Assembly (NCBI RefSeq): GCF_000275845.1
Contig: NW_006766948.1
Span: 62,912-86,210, forward strand
Direction of reading: 5' to 3'
From: Dichomitus squalens LYAD-421 SS1
Lineage: Eukaryota; Basidiomycota; Agaricomycetes; Polyporales; Polyporaceae
Length of the DNA stretch: 23,299 nucleotides
The notes beneath the pieces were generated by a model, which did no database searches, was not told where the DNA came from, and saw nothing but the letters and a program-made list of their open reading frames with translations. Made by a program: the position numbers and the translations under genes. This document shows, one piece after another, positions 10,531 through 20,704 of this stretch. How positions within the stretch are numbered: position 1 is the stretch's first letter; every line of letters starts with the position of its first letter.

Positions 10531-12621
10531 AAGGCATCTTCGTTGCCGCCGCTGTGGCGCACATTCGCCAACAAGCGCGACACTGCCACTATGTAACACG
10601 CCCGGCCCCGCCGCAGCTAGTCAGCATTGAAACACTGTTCTACTAGACCACGAATGTTGAAAATCTTGCAGTGCTGACTAGATTTGTGGTATGGCGTCCA
10701 CCTCAATATCCTATCGTCTCGTTGGCTTCTCAGAGAAATATTGATCTTCATTGGGCTACATAGCATGCCTCCGATCCGGTCGGTGGCGGTCGCTCGGAAT
10801 GGTCTCGAATTGCACATTCAATTGACTCAGCTTCCCTTCACCCCTTCCCCGAAGGCCAGATGGTCTCCGGCTTCCTTTGGACTACCTCGCAGCAGCCAAC
10901 CGGCATTATAACTTCAAGATTTGAGCGATTCTCGATACCGAGCAAACCGTCTGGGAAGCGTCGAGCGGCGATGGCATCATCCCAAGGCGTTCGTGGTAAC
11001 TTGAAAGGCTCCAGAGCAGGACTACTGATACCGAGCACAACAAATATACACACGTCCGCTGACCCATCTTCTAGAAGCGTAGCTTGCAACTTTTGCCCCT
11101 AGCATGTCGAAGAGTTGTCTCATCCCCGCATACCGACAATACTAGAATAATTGCACCCCGGGCGTTACTGGACAGCGAAAACCCGGCTGTCAGCTGATGA
11201 GATTGCGGGAGCAATTGCATAGGCACGTGTGCGGATGTTTGAACTACACGTTGTCTGGCCGATGACGAGTACTTACAATGCGAGTTTGAGTGTTGATACA
11301 CTGGCACGATGCCATCAGGAATATGAAGCTCTGGTGGTCGAGCACACTGCGCTCACCTTTCTATCGATGATACGTTATGCTAAACACTCTTCAAAACCAC
11401 GGACGGACACAGCGGAAATTTATGAAGATATGTACCCCTTTGCTCCTTATGTCCAGAGACGAAGACTGGTAAAGAAATTTTTGCCACACACCCCAGTGTA
11501 TACTGTATGTGTTTGGTGAGTATGTACGATGTGTGTATTGATGTGACCTCTACGAATCGAGGAGTATCGTTTCCAGTGGTGCTACAGGAGAGGACGAACC
11601 AGACAGAACGAAAACCCACGGATGCAAGGAGGTGACACAACACTCCCTTAGACTCGGACCTAACATAGGAGAGGGAAGCGAACTGATGACGACACGACGG
11701 ACACTGGAAGGCAGGAAAATGGGTGGGAGGCAGAGGCTGCTGCGCACAGTCGATTCGCGACGAAGTCGGACGGACACCACGGAGATTGTATACGTATCAG
11801 ACACCGGACATGACAGCCGAAGAGCGCAAAACCGAATGAGGGAGAGTTACATAGGTATGTAAGGATCACAGACGGCACGCGCCGCCATTGATTGTAAGTT
11901 ATATCTACTACGGATCATGCTAAATTGAAAACACACCGAAAGAGAGGACACACGCGCAAAACCGGGAAAGCGGACAAGGACACGGCCTCGGGGACATGGG
12001 AACGGACAGACAAGGATGGCACGACGGAGGGTGGCGTAAGACTCTGAGAAGCGACAAAGGAGCGCATGGGTAGGGTGCGAGGATGCGGTATGGGAAGGAA
12101 GAACTCGAACAGTCGCAGCCGAGTCGCAGGGTTGGGGAGTCGCGGGCCCGGGCTAGGGTAGGGGGTTGAGAGAGGGAACGCAGGGGCGCTCGGGTGTAGA
12201 GGACATCGGGTAGGAATGGATGGCAGTCGTGATGTGCTCCCGAGGTGACGTGGAGGAAATTGTTGGACGGCGATAAGTGCAAATTATACATAACCAAATG
12301 TCATGAGAAGGGGGTGACAGGTGCCGCGACGCAATGGGAATGATGACCTGCACGAGTCGACGTGATGATGATAAGGGCAAAAGGTGCTTGCGGGGGCGAC
12401 GGCGTACGGTGGGTGATATGGTTGGTATGGCTGACGGGAGCGAACGAGATTGGTGGTAAAGACAGGATTGTCGGTTGTTTCCATATTTCAAGTGCATTTG
12501 CGCCTCGGCGCCCCGACTCGTACACGCTGCTGCTAAACGAACGAAAAACCCATATGATTGACGACGGAAAGAGAAAACGAATGGATGATAGGACGAAACG
12601 AGAGCCATTTCCGATAACGGA
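10531..12621. other. Gene-poor stretch with strand-biased base composition
   Basis: No gene is supported between the GT8 start and the end of the OPT gene. A plus-strand frame of 96 codons at 11229-11519 lacks motifs. From about 11570 to 12600 the plus strand is conspicuously purine-rich, so the minus strand is pyrimidine-rich, with a G-run-rich patch near 12130-12170. The part nearest 12621 should contain the 3' untranslated region and polyadenylation site of the OPT gene, and the left part the GT8 promoter. Confidence 0.45.
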
Positions 12622-15600
12622 CTACCTGATGCCGCCTTCGGGTGGTGTCCTTAACGGCGAATGCAGGTTGTCGGCAGCTAAGACGGGACAGTCATGTCAG
12701 CATCACACAGGCGAAGACAGAGAGTGGCTGGACATACTATTTAGATATACCGTATTCCCCCACCAATTCACGAAGAACCCGCCCTTGGGGAACTGCAGCG
12801 TGAAGAAGATGAACAGCACTGACAGCACCGTCCCGCAGTCGCAGGCCGCCGTCAGCACGTAGTTGAACTTGCTCCACCACACAAAGTTCCTCCTCCGGAC
12901 TAGGAACTGGAAGATGAACCCGACGAGGAACCACGACGAGTAGTTGATTCCCGTAGCTGGCGGAATCAACCCAATCCCGTTTAGCACGATCGGCAGGTTC
13001 ACGAACTTGTTCCATTTGTTGGGCCACCGCCTCTGCCATAGCCAAAACGGCAACGGAAGGACCGCCCCAATCGCGATTGCGTACAGCTGCGGGTGGTAGA
13101 TGGAGTCTGTTCCGAACTGCCTGGCGGGCCCAATCAAGCCCCAGATGGCGGACGTCGTGTACAGCACCTGATTGTGCGGGCACGTAAGCGAGTCCTTCTG
13201 GTTCGGCTGGCAGATGTCCTTGATGTTGGAGAACATCCACTCCTTCACGCCGACCTGCAGCAGGCCCACGAGCGTCGTCGACACAAGCTGGACGACGAAC
13301 GTCGCGCGTGGAGGGAGCTTCACGTAGTGGCCGAGCTTCAGGTCTTGTACGAAGGCTGTGCCCTCTGCGAGGGTCTGCACCGCATACGCCTTGAAGATCT
13401 GTGGGCGCAGGGTGAACAATGATCGACAGAGTGGAAGGTGGTTGTAAAGTGTACCATGTTGGGCAGCGGCTTGCCAGGCAGGATCATACCCGGAATAATC
13501 TGCGCAAGCAGGTTGATCGTGATCTGGGACGAGGTCCATCGGCGTCAGTGTGTGCATACGTCACAGCGAAACTGTCGCTCACATTCTGGCCAGTCAACGC
13601 GTAGACGTATCCAGACGGGATCATGTACGTCACCGGGAGCGCGATCGCGAGAATCAACGCCCACACCGGAATCTCCGTATGCCAAACCTACATCGACACC
13701 TCGGGGTCAGCTCGCCGCCATGTCCACATCCATCACGTAGATACGCACCTCCGCTGTGACGATCGCGAGGGCGAAGCACGCAATGAACGTCAGCATGTAC
13801 CACCAATCCGGCACCTCCGGGTACGCCCGCATGAGCTTCGCGTGGATGTCGTCCTTCTCGATCCGCGTCTGCGTCAGCCCGTGCAGCACCGTCTTCCCGT
13901 GGTAGAGCACCGTGTGGACGATCATCGCCGACGACAGCGCGAACGCGATCAGGTACGTGATCGCGAACGACGCAGGCAGGTACAGCGGCGAGTAGTTTTC
14001 GAACGCCGTCTGGTCGAACGTCTGCTCCGGCGTGAGCACGCGCGTGATGTTGTACGGCTGCCCGAACCGGTCGTACGGTTGGTTCGCCATGAGCGGAAAG
14101 TACGACAAGTCCCACGACTGAAGACGACGTCAGTTGACTACGATCTGGCAGAAGTAGGCAAGACTTACGTTGGTGTAATAGAGGATAGGGCACAGCAGCC
14201 AGTACACGATGAAGAACCCAGCGAAGATCTGCACCTCGGCCCACCATGGCACCATCAGAGGGCTGCCTATCCACGTAATCTGCGCCCAGTCGAACGTCAG
14301 GATGCCCATCCCGAGCCCCCCAGACACACCGAACAGCTGGTTGATGACCACGTCCTGCGGCTTGATCCAGCAAATGTACGAGAACGTCGACAGTGCCGTG
14401 AATAGGTACCCTGAATTATGTCCGAGTCAATACACGATGGCCCATACCCACGGGAGATCGACGTACCAGGGAGGAAGAACCAGAAGAACGAGCCCACCGC
14501 CGCATAGCAGAAGAACTTGAACCGCGTAATCCCTCCCCGCGCATCCTCCTCTTCCGCATGCAGCGTGTTCAGGAGCGTGCACACGATCAGATTCTGCGGC
14601 CACACCATGCTCGCAGGCCACACCAGGTACCGCCGGCACAGGCCCGCCAGCGAGAAGCCCGTCAGCTGCGTCGCGAGGATCAGCAGCGCATTGAATCCGT
14701 AGCCGAGCTTCACCCCATAGTCGATCTCCGCCACGACCACAGCGTTCAGCGCAGTCGGCACTCCGATCGACACGTTGGCCATGATGTACACCAGGGCGTG
14801 TTCCTTGATATTCCACGGCCCAGGGTTGAGCGAGAACTCATAGTTGCCGAGAGGACCCAGCCAACGAGGCAATCGATACGTTCGTATCGGCATCGTCAGC
14901 GCCAGGAGCTTGCCGACAGGGTGTGCGAGGAGGAGCAGAACGTTGGACACGATTGATGGCGCTGGTTGTCGGAAATTGAAGAACAGATTTGCACACCTAG
15001 ACGTCATCACGATGAGATATTCTCAACGTCCGCAGCATCGTCTCGCGACTCACCCAGCAGCAAGCGTCAGCACCATTCCGATGCCCCACATCCGGAGTGT
15101 CATGGCGGGCATCTCCGGGTCGTCTATATTTGACACGGATGCGCGTACTTCGGGATACGGGCTGTCCTCGTCCTCGTCCTCGAAGGGAAATTCCATCCTG
15201 ATCAGACACATGGTAAGTAGGGTTCAAACGACAACTATACCAAGTATATGGCAACGACCAATGCTGAATAGGTGAAGAGGCAATAACACTATGAATGCCT
15301 GCGCCGGCACCGTTTGACCACAACCACCGCCGCGAGGTGGTTGCGGTCGCCGGCAAAGTGTCTGGGAAGACACAAGGTTGCATACGCCTCGGACACATTC
15401 TCCCGATTTCCCTGGAGAGCTGGCCGGACGCAAGTGTGGGAGGGATTGTTACGCGTCCCACTATCATTGAGTCATGACTGCACTCGTTTTGATCTTCATG
15501 TCGTGGACTTGCGACTCGCGTCCCACGCGAGCTTCCACCCGGAGTGGAACGGGGGATTACAACATGCAAGCAACTCCCGAGTCAGATGTAAGGCGTCCCG

Positions 15601-16693
15601 GCAGAGGGACGCCGTGCTAAGCGACACAACCACGACAGCGACCGCGGCCAAGAGCACCCTACGCCCACAGCCGTAAGGTCATCCTGGAGTCGTGGGCACA
15701 ATCATGACCGCGCGTCCAATACGGGCGTCGGATGAAAAGCGAGTTATAGGGTATCCTCTCCGCGACAAGCCTGCGAGAGCGTTACTTTCAAGAAAGCCTC
15801 TGCCCCGGGCTCCGACCATGCGTCCGGACATGCCACCCCGTAGCCTAAGGCCACCGGTGTCATTGTCCAGGACGGCTTTACCTTGATCTTTCCCCATGTG
15901 CGCGTTCCGGCGCTTAGCGCTCACAACGGGGTAAGGTAGGATTGCCCAGGACGATAGCAACTCTTTCGGGAAGAGGGATTCCTCACATGAGAAGGATGAG
16001 AATGAAGTCAACGGGAACCGACCGTCCCCACTATGACGCAGTGGTTTCACAGAAGCAGCAAACAGGGCAAGACGCAGAACAGCACGACCGGAGACAAACG
16101 ACTCACTTGATGGATGCTGAATCTGCTACACTCGGAAAGCTCGCCGACCGCGTAGTCGACGGTGGCCGTTCCTTGCCCTTCCCTCCCGTCGACCCTCCCT
16201 TGGGAAGAGACACATGGACTTCTCGCGAGCTGATAGCGGAGCTCACGCCAGTGAACCGCCCCGTTCCAGTTGTAGGTGTTGAAGGCGACGTTGGCGACGT
16301 AGGCGGAAGACGTCGTAGGCGATAGGCGTCCTCTGACCCATGCTGATTCTGGGAATCCGTCGAGGGGGGCGATTCGACGGGGGAAAGCGGGTACGGTTGC
16401 CTGTGATACGGCTGTGTCTGCGACGGGCCTGGCACGGGGCCCACGCGGTCGATATTGGTCGGGTCGAAGGTAGGCGGGGGAGGAGTTATCGGAGAGGCGG
16501 CGGTGGGGGGAGGGCCGAAGGCGAAGACGTCGCCGGCATCGGACTCGTCGTCGTCCTCCTCCTCGTCCTCGTCGATGGAGTAGTCATACGTGTACTGGGG
16601 TTCGCGGTCGAAGTAGGCGGCGGTGGCGGGGCGGCCTGTTGTGGGGCGGGCGGAGGACGGCCTGCCTGCGCTGGACGGCGGGCGGAGGGGCAT
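12622..16693 (-). CDS. OPT-family oligopeptide transporter, 920 aa, nine exons
   Basis: This is a proton-coupled oligopeptide transporter (OPT family), a many-helix membrane protein that imports short peptides or related thiols. Exons on minus are 16693-16107, 15197-15054, 14996-14467, 14410-14169, 14117-13749, 13687-13583, 13523-13455, 13398-12738 and 12677-12622. They sum to 2763 nt (921 codons with TAG) and every junction is in phase. The N-terminal cytosolic tail (about 230 residues) is Pro/Ser-rich and acidic (IDEDEEEDDDESDAGD). The OPT core begins at SPYPEVRASVSNIDDPEMP and includes the family motif NPGPWNIKEH (about residue 301), FSLAGLCRRYLVWPASMVWP, GSPLMVPWWAEV, NQPYDRFGQPYN, DDIHAKLMRAYPEVPDWW, ALTGQNITINLLAQIIPG, FVQDLKLGHYVKLPPR and NYSSWFLVGF. 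The last intron starts GTATGT at 12737; splicing it gives the ending NTADNLHSPLRTPPEGG. Without that intron the frame would stop early in SSHSLSSPV. Length is normal for agaricomycete OPTs. No peptide-pathway neighbours are present. Confidence 0.95.
15198..16106 (-). other. 909-nt first intron of the OPT gene
   Basis: The intron starts GTGAGT (16106-16101) after the codon piece AA and ends CTGATCAG (15205-15198) before G-ATG, so AA|G makes Lys and the junction reads SASIK-MEFPF. The other seven introns of the gene are 51-61 nt. The interior holds short open frames on both strands, none recognised. Confidence 0.8.
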
Positions 16694-17363
16694 GGAGGAC
16701 GCGGTGGAGGAGGTGGGGGGAGAGGCTGAGAGGGCTCGCGGCCATTTGGCCGACTTCGCTCCAGGCACATCAGTCGTACCTGGCTGCCGGATTTGGTATG
16801 TCGCTCTCTGCGTGCGTTCCTGTTTTTCTCTTGTCCCGCTATTTCCATCGTCCTCCCACGTCTGTAGTCGTATTCCAGCCGGCCGTTTGGGTGAGAACGG
16901 GGTTCGGCGGCCATCTGGGACAGACGAGGAGCGCAGCATGCAGGAGGGCGCTACAAACATGACTTGTGTCCTCGGTGATCGCCCAGGAGTCGGAGGCGTT
17001 TGCTATCGCGTAGTAGTGATCGCATAGTCTCGTACCTGGTATTCGAGGCCGCTATGAGGGCCAGCTGCCAGCATGCAGCTCAGGAACAGCCTGCCGCGAA
17101 GACATCGTGCTTGCTTTCGCTGCGTCGTCCGTATGAATATTGGTCGTCGCTCGGTAGACGCCCATAATCCATTATCTCAGATCCGGTTTTTCAGGTGTAG
17201 CGCGGTGTCCTCATTGATCAGTGCATTTTTCCTTACCATTCGCCGCTGAATTTACGTGACCCTTCGATACATGCTGGAAGACTTGGGGCGGGTTTGTGTA
17301 TACTTGGAACTGAGTTTCTATATGAAGTGGAATAGGATTTTTCAGAGCAGGCCGGGCGTTGCA
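16694..17363. other. Upstream region of the OPT gene; no other gene seen
   Basis: Directly upstream of the OPT ATG the minus strand is rich in C and T (CCTCTCCCCCCACCTCCTCC just before the start), a common promoter or leader trait in filamentous fungi. The minus frame stays open upstream to 16960, so a longer N-terminus cannot be excluded. The ATG at 16693 was chosen because MPLRPPSSAGRPSS begins the family-like tail. Nothing further is recognised up to the tRNA. Confidence 0.5.
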
Positions 17364-17444
17364 GGGCACGTGGTGTAGTTGGTTATCACGCTCGCTTAGC
17401 ACGTAACTTGCGAGAGGGGTCCGGTTCAATCCCGGACGTGTCCA
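17364..17444 (+). tRNA. tRNA-Ala(AGC) with a 7-nt intron
   Basis: The sequence folds as a complete tRNA. The acceptor stem GGGCACG (17364-17370) pairs with CGTGTCC (17437-17443) and the discriminator is A at 17444. The third pair is G:U, the identity mark of alanine tRNAs. The D arm is GTG/CAC with GG in its loop. The anticodon stem CTCGC (17391-17395) pairs with GCGAG (17410-17414). The anticodon AGC is at 17398-17400, followed by A37 and an extra CGTAACT (17402-17408) at the canonical intron position. The T arm is TCCGG-TTCAATC-CCGGA. The internal B box GGTTCAATCCC is at 17423-17433. Anticodon and G3:U70 agree on alanine. The intron could be shifted by one base (GTAACTT). Confidence 0.9.
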
Positions 17445-17468
17445 AGCAGTGTTAAGTGTTAATAGTGG

Positions 17469-17473
17469 TTTTT
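17469..17473 (+). terminator. RNA polymerase III terminator of tRNA-Ala
   Basis: A run of five T residues on the plus strand lies 25 nt downstream of the mature tRNA end, as expected for Pol III termination. Confidence 0.65.
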
Positions 17474-19010
17474 CCCAGTCATACTGGGCTGATGTATTCG
17501 TTACACTTTTATTTGTGGCGCATATCTTTCCCCCCTCACCACCAAGCCTCAAACAATGTTCATTAAATCTGAGGGCGTCTTCGCGGCCTCAGAACGCTCA
17601 GGTGCGCATTTTCCGATCCGTTTGTACACTTACTACGTACTTCAGATCGCTTGCGGCAGACGGTTGTATGAGGACAGTCTCGTCAGCGTTGAAATGACGG
17701 CCACTACATCCCCTATCATCATACAGTAGATGCTGACAGACCTACGAACAAGACATCGGCAATCTCAACCTCCTCATGAGCAAAACAAATCGCCTGGCTG
17801 ATCTGACACGACTCTGCACCCTCAGTTCCGAGAATATACGCATTCAAAACGATTACCCATGGCGATCCACGGACGTGACAATGATTTTGTCCACCGACGA
17901 ATGTCTCAATCCATTGTTCGTACCTATCGACTCTGCACAGAGCCTTGATTTTAGAAGCGCGACGTTCAGACTGGGCGACATAGCATTCAGGCACCACAAT
18001 TCCCTCGACCGAGTGGTCGTCATCGACCCCCTCCGGGTCAAACTCTTGGTCGATACTTACCGAATCTACCGACATGTGACGTGGGAGAGACCTCACAGTA
18101 CCGCATGGTCTTGACAACAACAGTCTTGGGAATCCTCGGAGCAATGGGCGAAACTACGAACCTCTCGGACAAGGCGACAGGCACCAGCAACGGGCAGCCC
18201 TCAACGCGAATGGCACCGGCGATCGAATTCGCCCTGAGGCACGTATTGTAGGAGCGGGGCATATGTGCAGGATGCCACAGGTCACACACGGATGCGCCAA
18301 AAATGCGCTCGCGCGCTCCGTCTGCAAGAGATTGTCCAGCTGGGTCTCAGCTCGAGCGGGGTTGCATCCGAGTATAGCAGTAATATTAACCAGCGCGTAC
18401 CTGGCACAGGGAAAGCTCTGCTACGCGGAATTTGCCCGAACAATTGACCTGAAAGATCGCATCCCGTACTCAGGTATACACTGTGCCTGGGCGTTCGTCA
18501 CATCCGAGTCCAATAATTGGCTTTACATAGGTGGCAGCGGATCGTTGGATAGTCAAGACAAGGTATGCCCGAGCTAGTACTATGGTTCCCCAAGGCTGAG
18601 CCTGAGAACAGCTCGTCGTCCGTCTCTGTACCATCTACCGTCAACGATCTACCCCTCCCGTCCATCTTGGACTCAAGCCGAGCCCGATGCGCCACATCTG
18701 AACCGTCTACCTAGAAGCTAGCGCGCCCTCCAAGCTTCAAGCTTCACACGTCTGCACTCAATAAAGTTGATCAATGCGTCACAGACGCACTGCGGCTCAG
18801 GGGTCCGATATCTACATCGCGTCCAGTGACCTCACGTCTCCTAATGGGTGCCCTGGCTCCCCGCCGGCGAGCCATCGCAGTCAATTCGCCCCAACTATCT
18901 CACCATGGGGACTTAGCGCGCCGCCGAACTCCTCCACGTCCTTAGCAGTCATTCACAGCATCGCTTGAGAATCGCTCTTCGGCTCCAATTACGGGTCGCG
19001 CAACCGTTTG
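17474..19010. other. No confidently supported gene
   Basis: Two opposing frames overlap near 17719-18144 (141 codons on minus, 112 codons on plus at 17776-18114), with another minus frame at 18038-18289. The minus frames contain plausible segments such as SIAGAIRVEGCPLLVPVALS and a GTAAGT donor near 18060, so a spliced or decayed minus gene is possible. I recognise no family and cannot close a gene model. Confidence 0.35.
17719..18144 (-). CDS. Doubtful open frame, 141 codons, unknown
   Basis: This minus-strand frame has an acidic segment (DQEFDPEGVDDDHSVEG) and no membrane helix or known motif. A frame of 112 codons lies on the other strand over the same bases, and a splice donor GTAAGT falls within its 5' part. 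It could be an exon of a larger gene, a remnant, or chance. Confidence 0.2.
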   Translation of the reverse strand: MLRGFPRLLLSRPCGTVRSLPRHMSVDSVSIDQEFDPEGVDDDHSVEGIVVPECYVAQSERRASKIKALCRVDRYEQWIETFVGGQNHCHVRGSPWVIVLNAYILGTEGAESCQISQAICFAHEEVEIADVLFVGLSASTV

Positions 19011-19665
19011 TCACCCCGCGTCGCGGCAGACGTTGAGCGCCATGAGAACAGCGGCAGAGAGGAACTCAGGTGCGACGTGGAAGACGTAGAAGCCTGCCTT
19101 GGAGAGACTCGAGTTCTGCGACCCGGGCGCGGTTTAGTAGAGCGAGGTGTTGTTGTCGAGCACGGTGATGCGGTATATGCCTACGACTGCCTGCCTGTTC
19201 GAAGGACACGCGAAGAGTGGGGGAGATCAGCGTCGGTCGCTATAGAAGAGCATGGAGAGAGCGAACGTACGAGGAGGGTTGCAACGAGGACGATCCATAT
19301 CGCTGAGCTTCGGGGGACGCGGGGCATGTAGACACATGCCCAGATAGCCAGGCCTGCTAGGCGAATCAGCAGGACGATTGCTGGTGCGGTGCTTCCATAT
19401 CTATAGCAAGACAGCAACTATGAGCTGGACTCTAACATCAGAGAATATTGCACTATGATAACAGCTCAACTCTGCCCCCCGATTCGACTGGGTAGTCGAT
19501 GCCCGCAATAGTGCTGAAAATCAGAGTGACCCAGAACAATATCGTGGACGCCCCGTAAAACCGCCGGACACAGTACCGTGTTTGTGTATGGTCCACGACT
19601 TCCCAGCCCCCCTGCTTTCCGGCTCCGATGCTCATGTTGTAGTAGTATGCCCTCGGGCGTGTCAT
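19011..19665 (-). pseudogene. Multi-pass membrane protein gene with in-frame stop
   Basis: The pieces resemble an uncharacterised basidiomycete membrane-protein family. A possible first exon begins MTRPRAYYYNMSIGAG at 19665 and contains a helix (ASTILFWVTLIFSTIAG). A second exon, 19400-19271, follows a CTATAG acceptor and encodes two helices (APAIVLLIRLAGLAIWACVY and SAIWIVLVATLL). After an 80-nt intron (19270-19191), a third exon reads AVVGIYRITVLDNNTSLY and then hits TAA at 19136-19134. The same frame resumes with TAPGSQNSSLSKAGFYVF and HVAPEFLSAAVLMALNV, the expected end of such a protein, stopping at 19011. The stop removes the last helix region. The first-to-second exon junction could not be placed, which also points to decay. 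A sequencing error or short isoform is an alternative. Confidence 0.5.
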
Positions 19666-19917
19666 TAGCGGACCTTGGTGTTCGAAGGCGCCACTGGCTG
19701 TCGATGTTTGTGGTGTAAGCTTATGCTTTCCCAGTATGTCTCCGCCAAGGGTGGAGGCGACAAGAAGGGAGCGAGTGAGGACAGTTAGACCTTGGCTAAT
19801 GGAGATGAAGCCATCGCTTTAAGTTGCTTGGAAGTAGGTCTCGCTCCATGGAGAATACTAATCCTGGTACGTCAGGTAGTCACGGTAAGAGGCAAGAGCA
19901 AGGTAAATCGACCAACA

Positions 19918-20600
19918 TAATACCATCCCAATCCAGACGCCATCCCCAACTGGCGCTCTGGTCCTGTCCCCAGCCGTCCCGCAGCTCCAAGTCCCGCGCC
20001 AGCTCCGTGAAACCCGCCGCACAGCTTCAATGGCCCTGGAGCCTGGGGAACGCGAACAGCGCCTCACGTTGCGTGAAGATAGTCTCGAGATAGTCACCAC
20101 TCGTGATGGGATACTTTCTTAGTGCGGATCTGCTCGTGGATGGCCTGCAGGTATGCGTAGCCGTGGTTGGGTGGCTGCGGCGCGCCTGCGTTTGGGCAGC
20201 TGGAGGGGCTTCGCTAGTAGATCAAATCCGGCATCAGACAAGAGACACTTGGCCTGGAGCATGCGCCATACCTGGAAAGTCGAGCCTTCGCTGTCCGAGT
20301 AGTCGGAGATGACTGTGTCTTCATGGCCCGTTTTTGTGATGTCTGTGGCAGTTCTTCTCTCGCCTTTCTCCAAACGCTATCACAGAGTCAGCACCTCAAG
20401 CATACCAGCTCATGACACAGACAGCACAAGGGGATCACAAAGGTATCTTTCCGCGCCTGTCCTGCAAGTGAGAGCCGGGTGCACAGAGACTGGCACAACG
20501 GAGCACCGATCTCCATCGGCTGCGCTGAGAAAAATGGTCAGGAAACGTCATGTAGCCGGGTACTCGGGTCACTACTCACTTCATTATGCATTCTCATAAG
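19918..20600 (-). pseudogene. Unknown gene Y, copy B (decayed inverted duplicate)
   Basis: This is the reverse-strand counterpart of gene Y at 3731-4476. Alignable landmarks in order are: an ATG-rich first exon near 20597 followed by GTGAGT at 20579; MEIGAPLCQSL (copy A MEIDAQLCQLL); AGQARKDTF; LEKGERRTATDIT; TVISDYSDSEGSTFQ; AYLQAIHEQIR; SGDYLETIFTQREALFAFP; and SCAAGFTELARDLE. Decay marks against copy A are a single-base length difference before ISDY, one extra base after HEQIR (near 20118-20123) that shifts frame, and a TGA at 20029-20027 where copy A has an Arg codon. The CAG preceding the exon-3 region is also changed to CTG. Homology fades near 19918. No intact product is expected. Confidence 0.7.
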
Positions 20601-20704
20601 GCTCACTATGCGAGCTGAAGTATCGATGGCAGTGGTTGTTAGTTACCCGAAGGTCGAGCCACGCTAGTATAGATAATTGGCTGCTTCGACGTAAGTAGCC
20701 ATAG

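Noticed and set aside
12703..12740. Early stop truncating the OPT C-terminus
   Set aside because: An intron from GTATGT at 12737 to TTAG at 12678 restores the family ending NTADNLHSPLRTPPEGG and makes the total length divisible by three.
13623..14405. 260-codon plus-strand frame
   Set aside because: It is antisense to well-supported OPT exons, is Arg/His-rich without motifs, and runs through OPT introns; it is a shadow of a GC-rich coding strand.
15054..15211. OPT gene beginning only at 15211 or 15196
   Set aside because: The acidic exon at 16693-16107 ends in an in-phase GTGAGT donor and joins as SASIK-MEFPF, matching the usual agaricomycete OPT N-terminus, so the upstream exon was taken as part of the gene; the internal start is kept only as a possible isoform.
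16340..16729. Gly/Arg-rich plus-strand frame of 129 codons
   Set aside because: It is the reverse of the acidic, Pro/Ser-rich OPT N-terminal exon; low-complexity composition explains the long opening.
17364..17444. tRNA-Val assignment for the tRNA gene
   Set aside because: An AAC triplet occurs in the insertion, but placing the anticodon there breaks the 7-nt loop geometry; AGC at 17398-17400 and the G3:U70 pair both indicate alanine.
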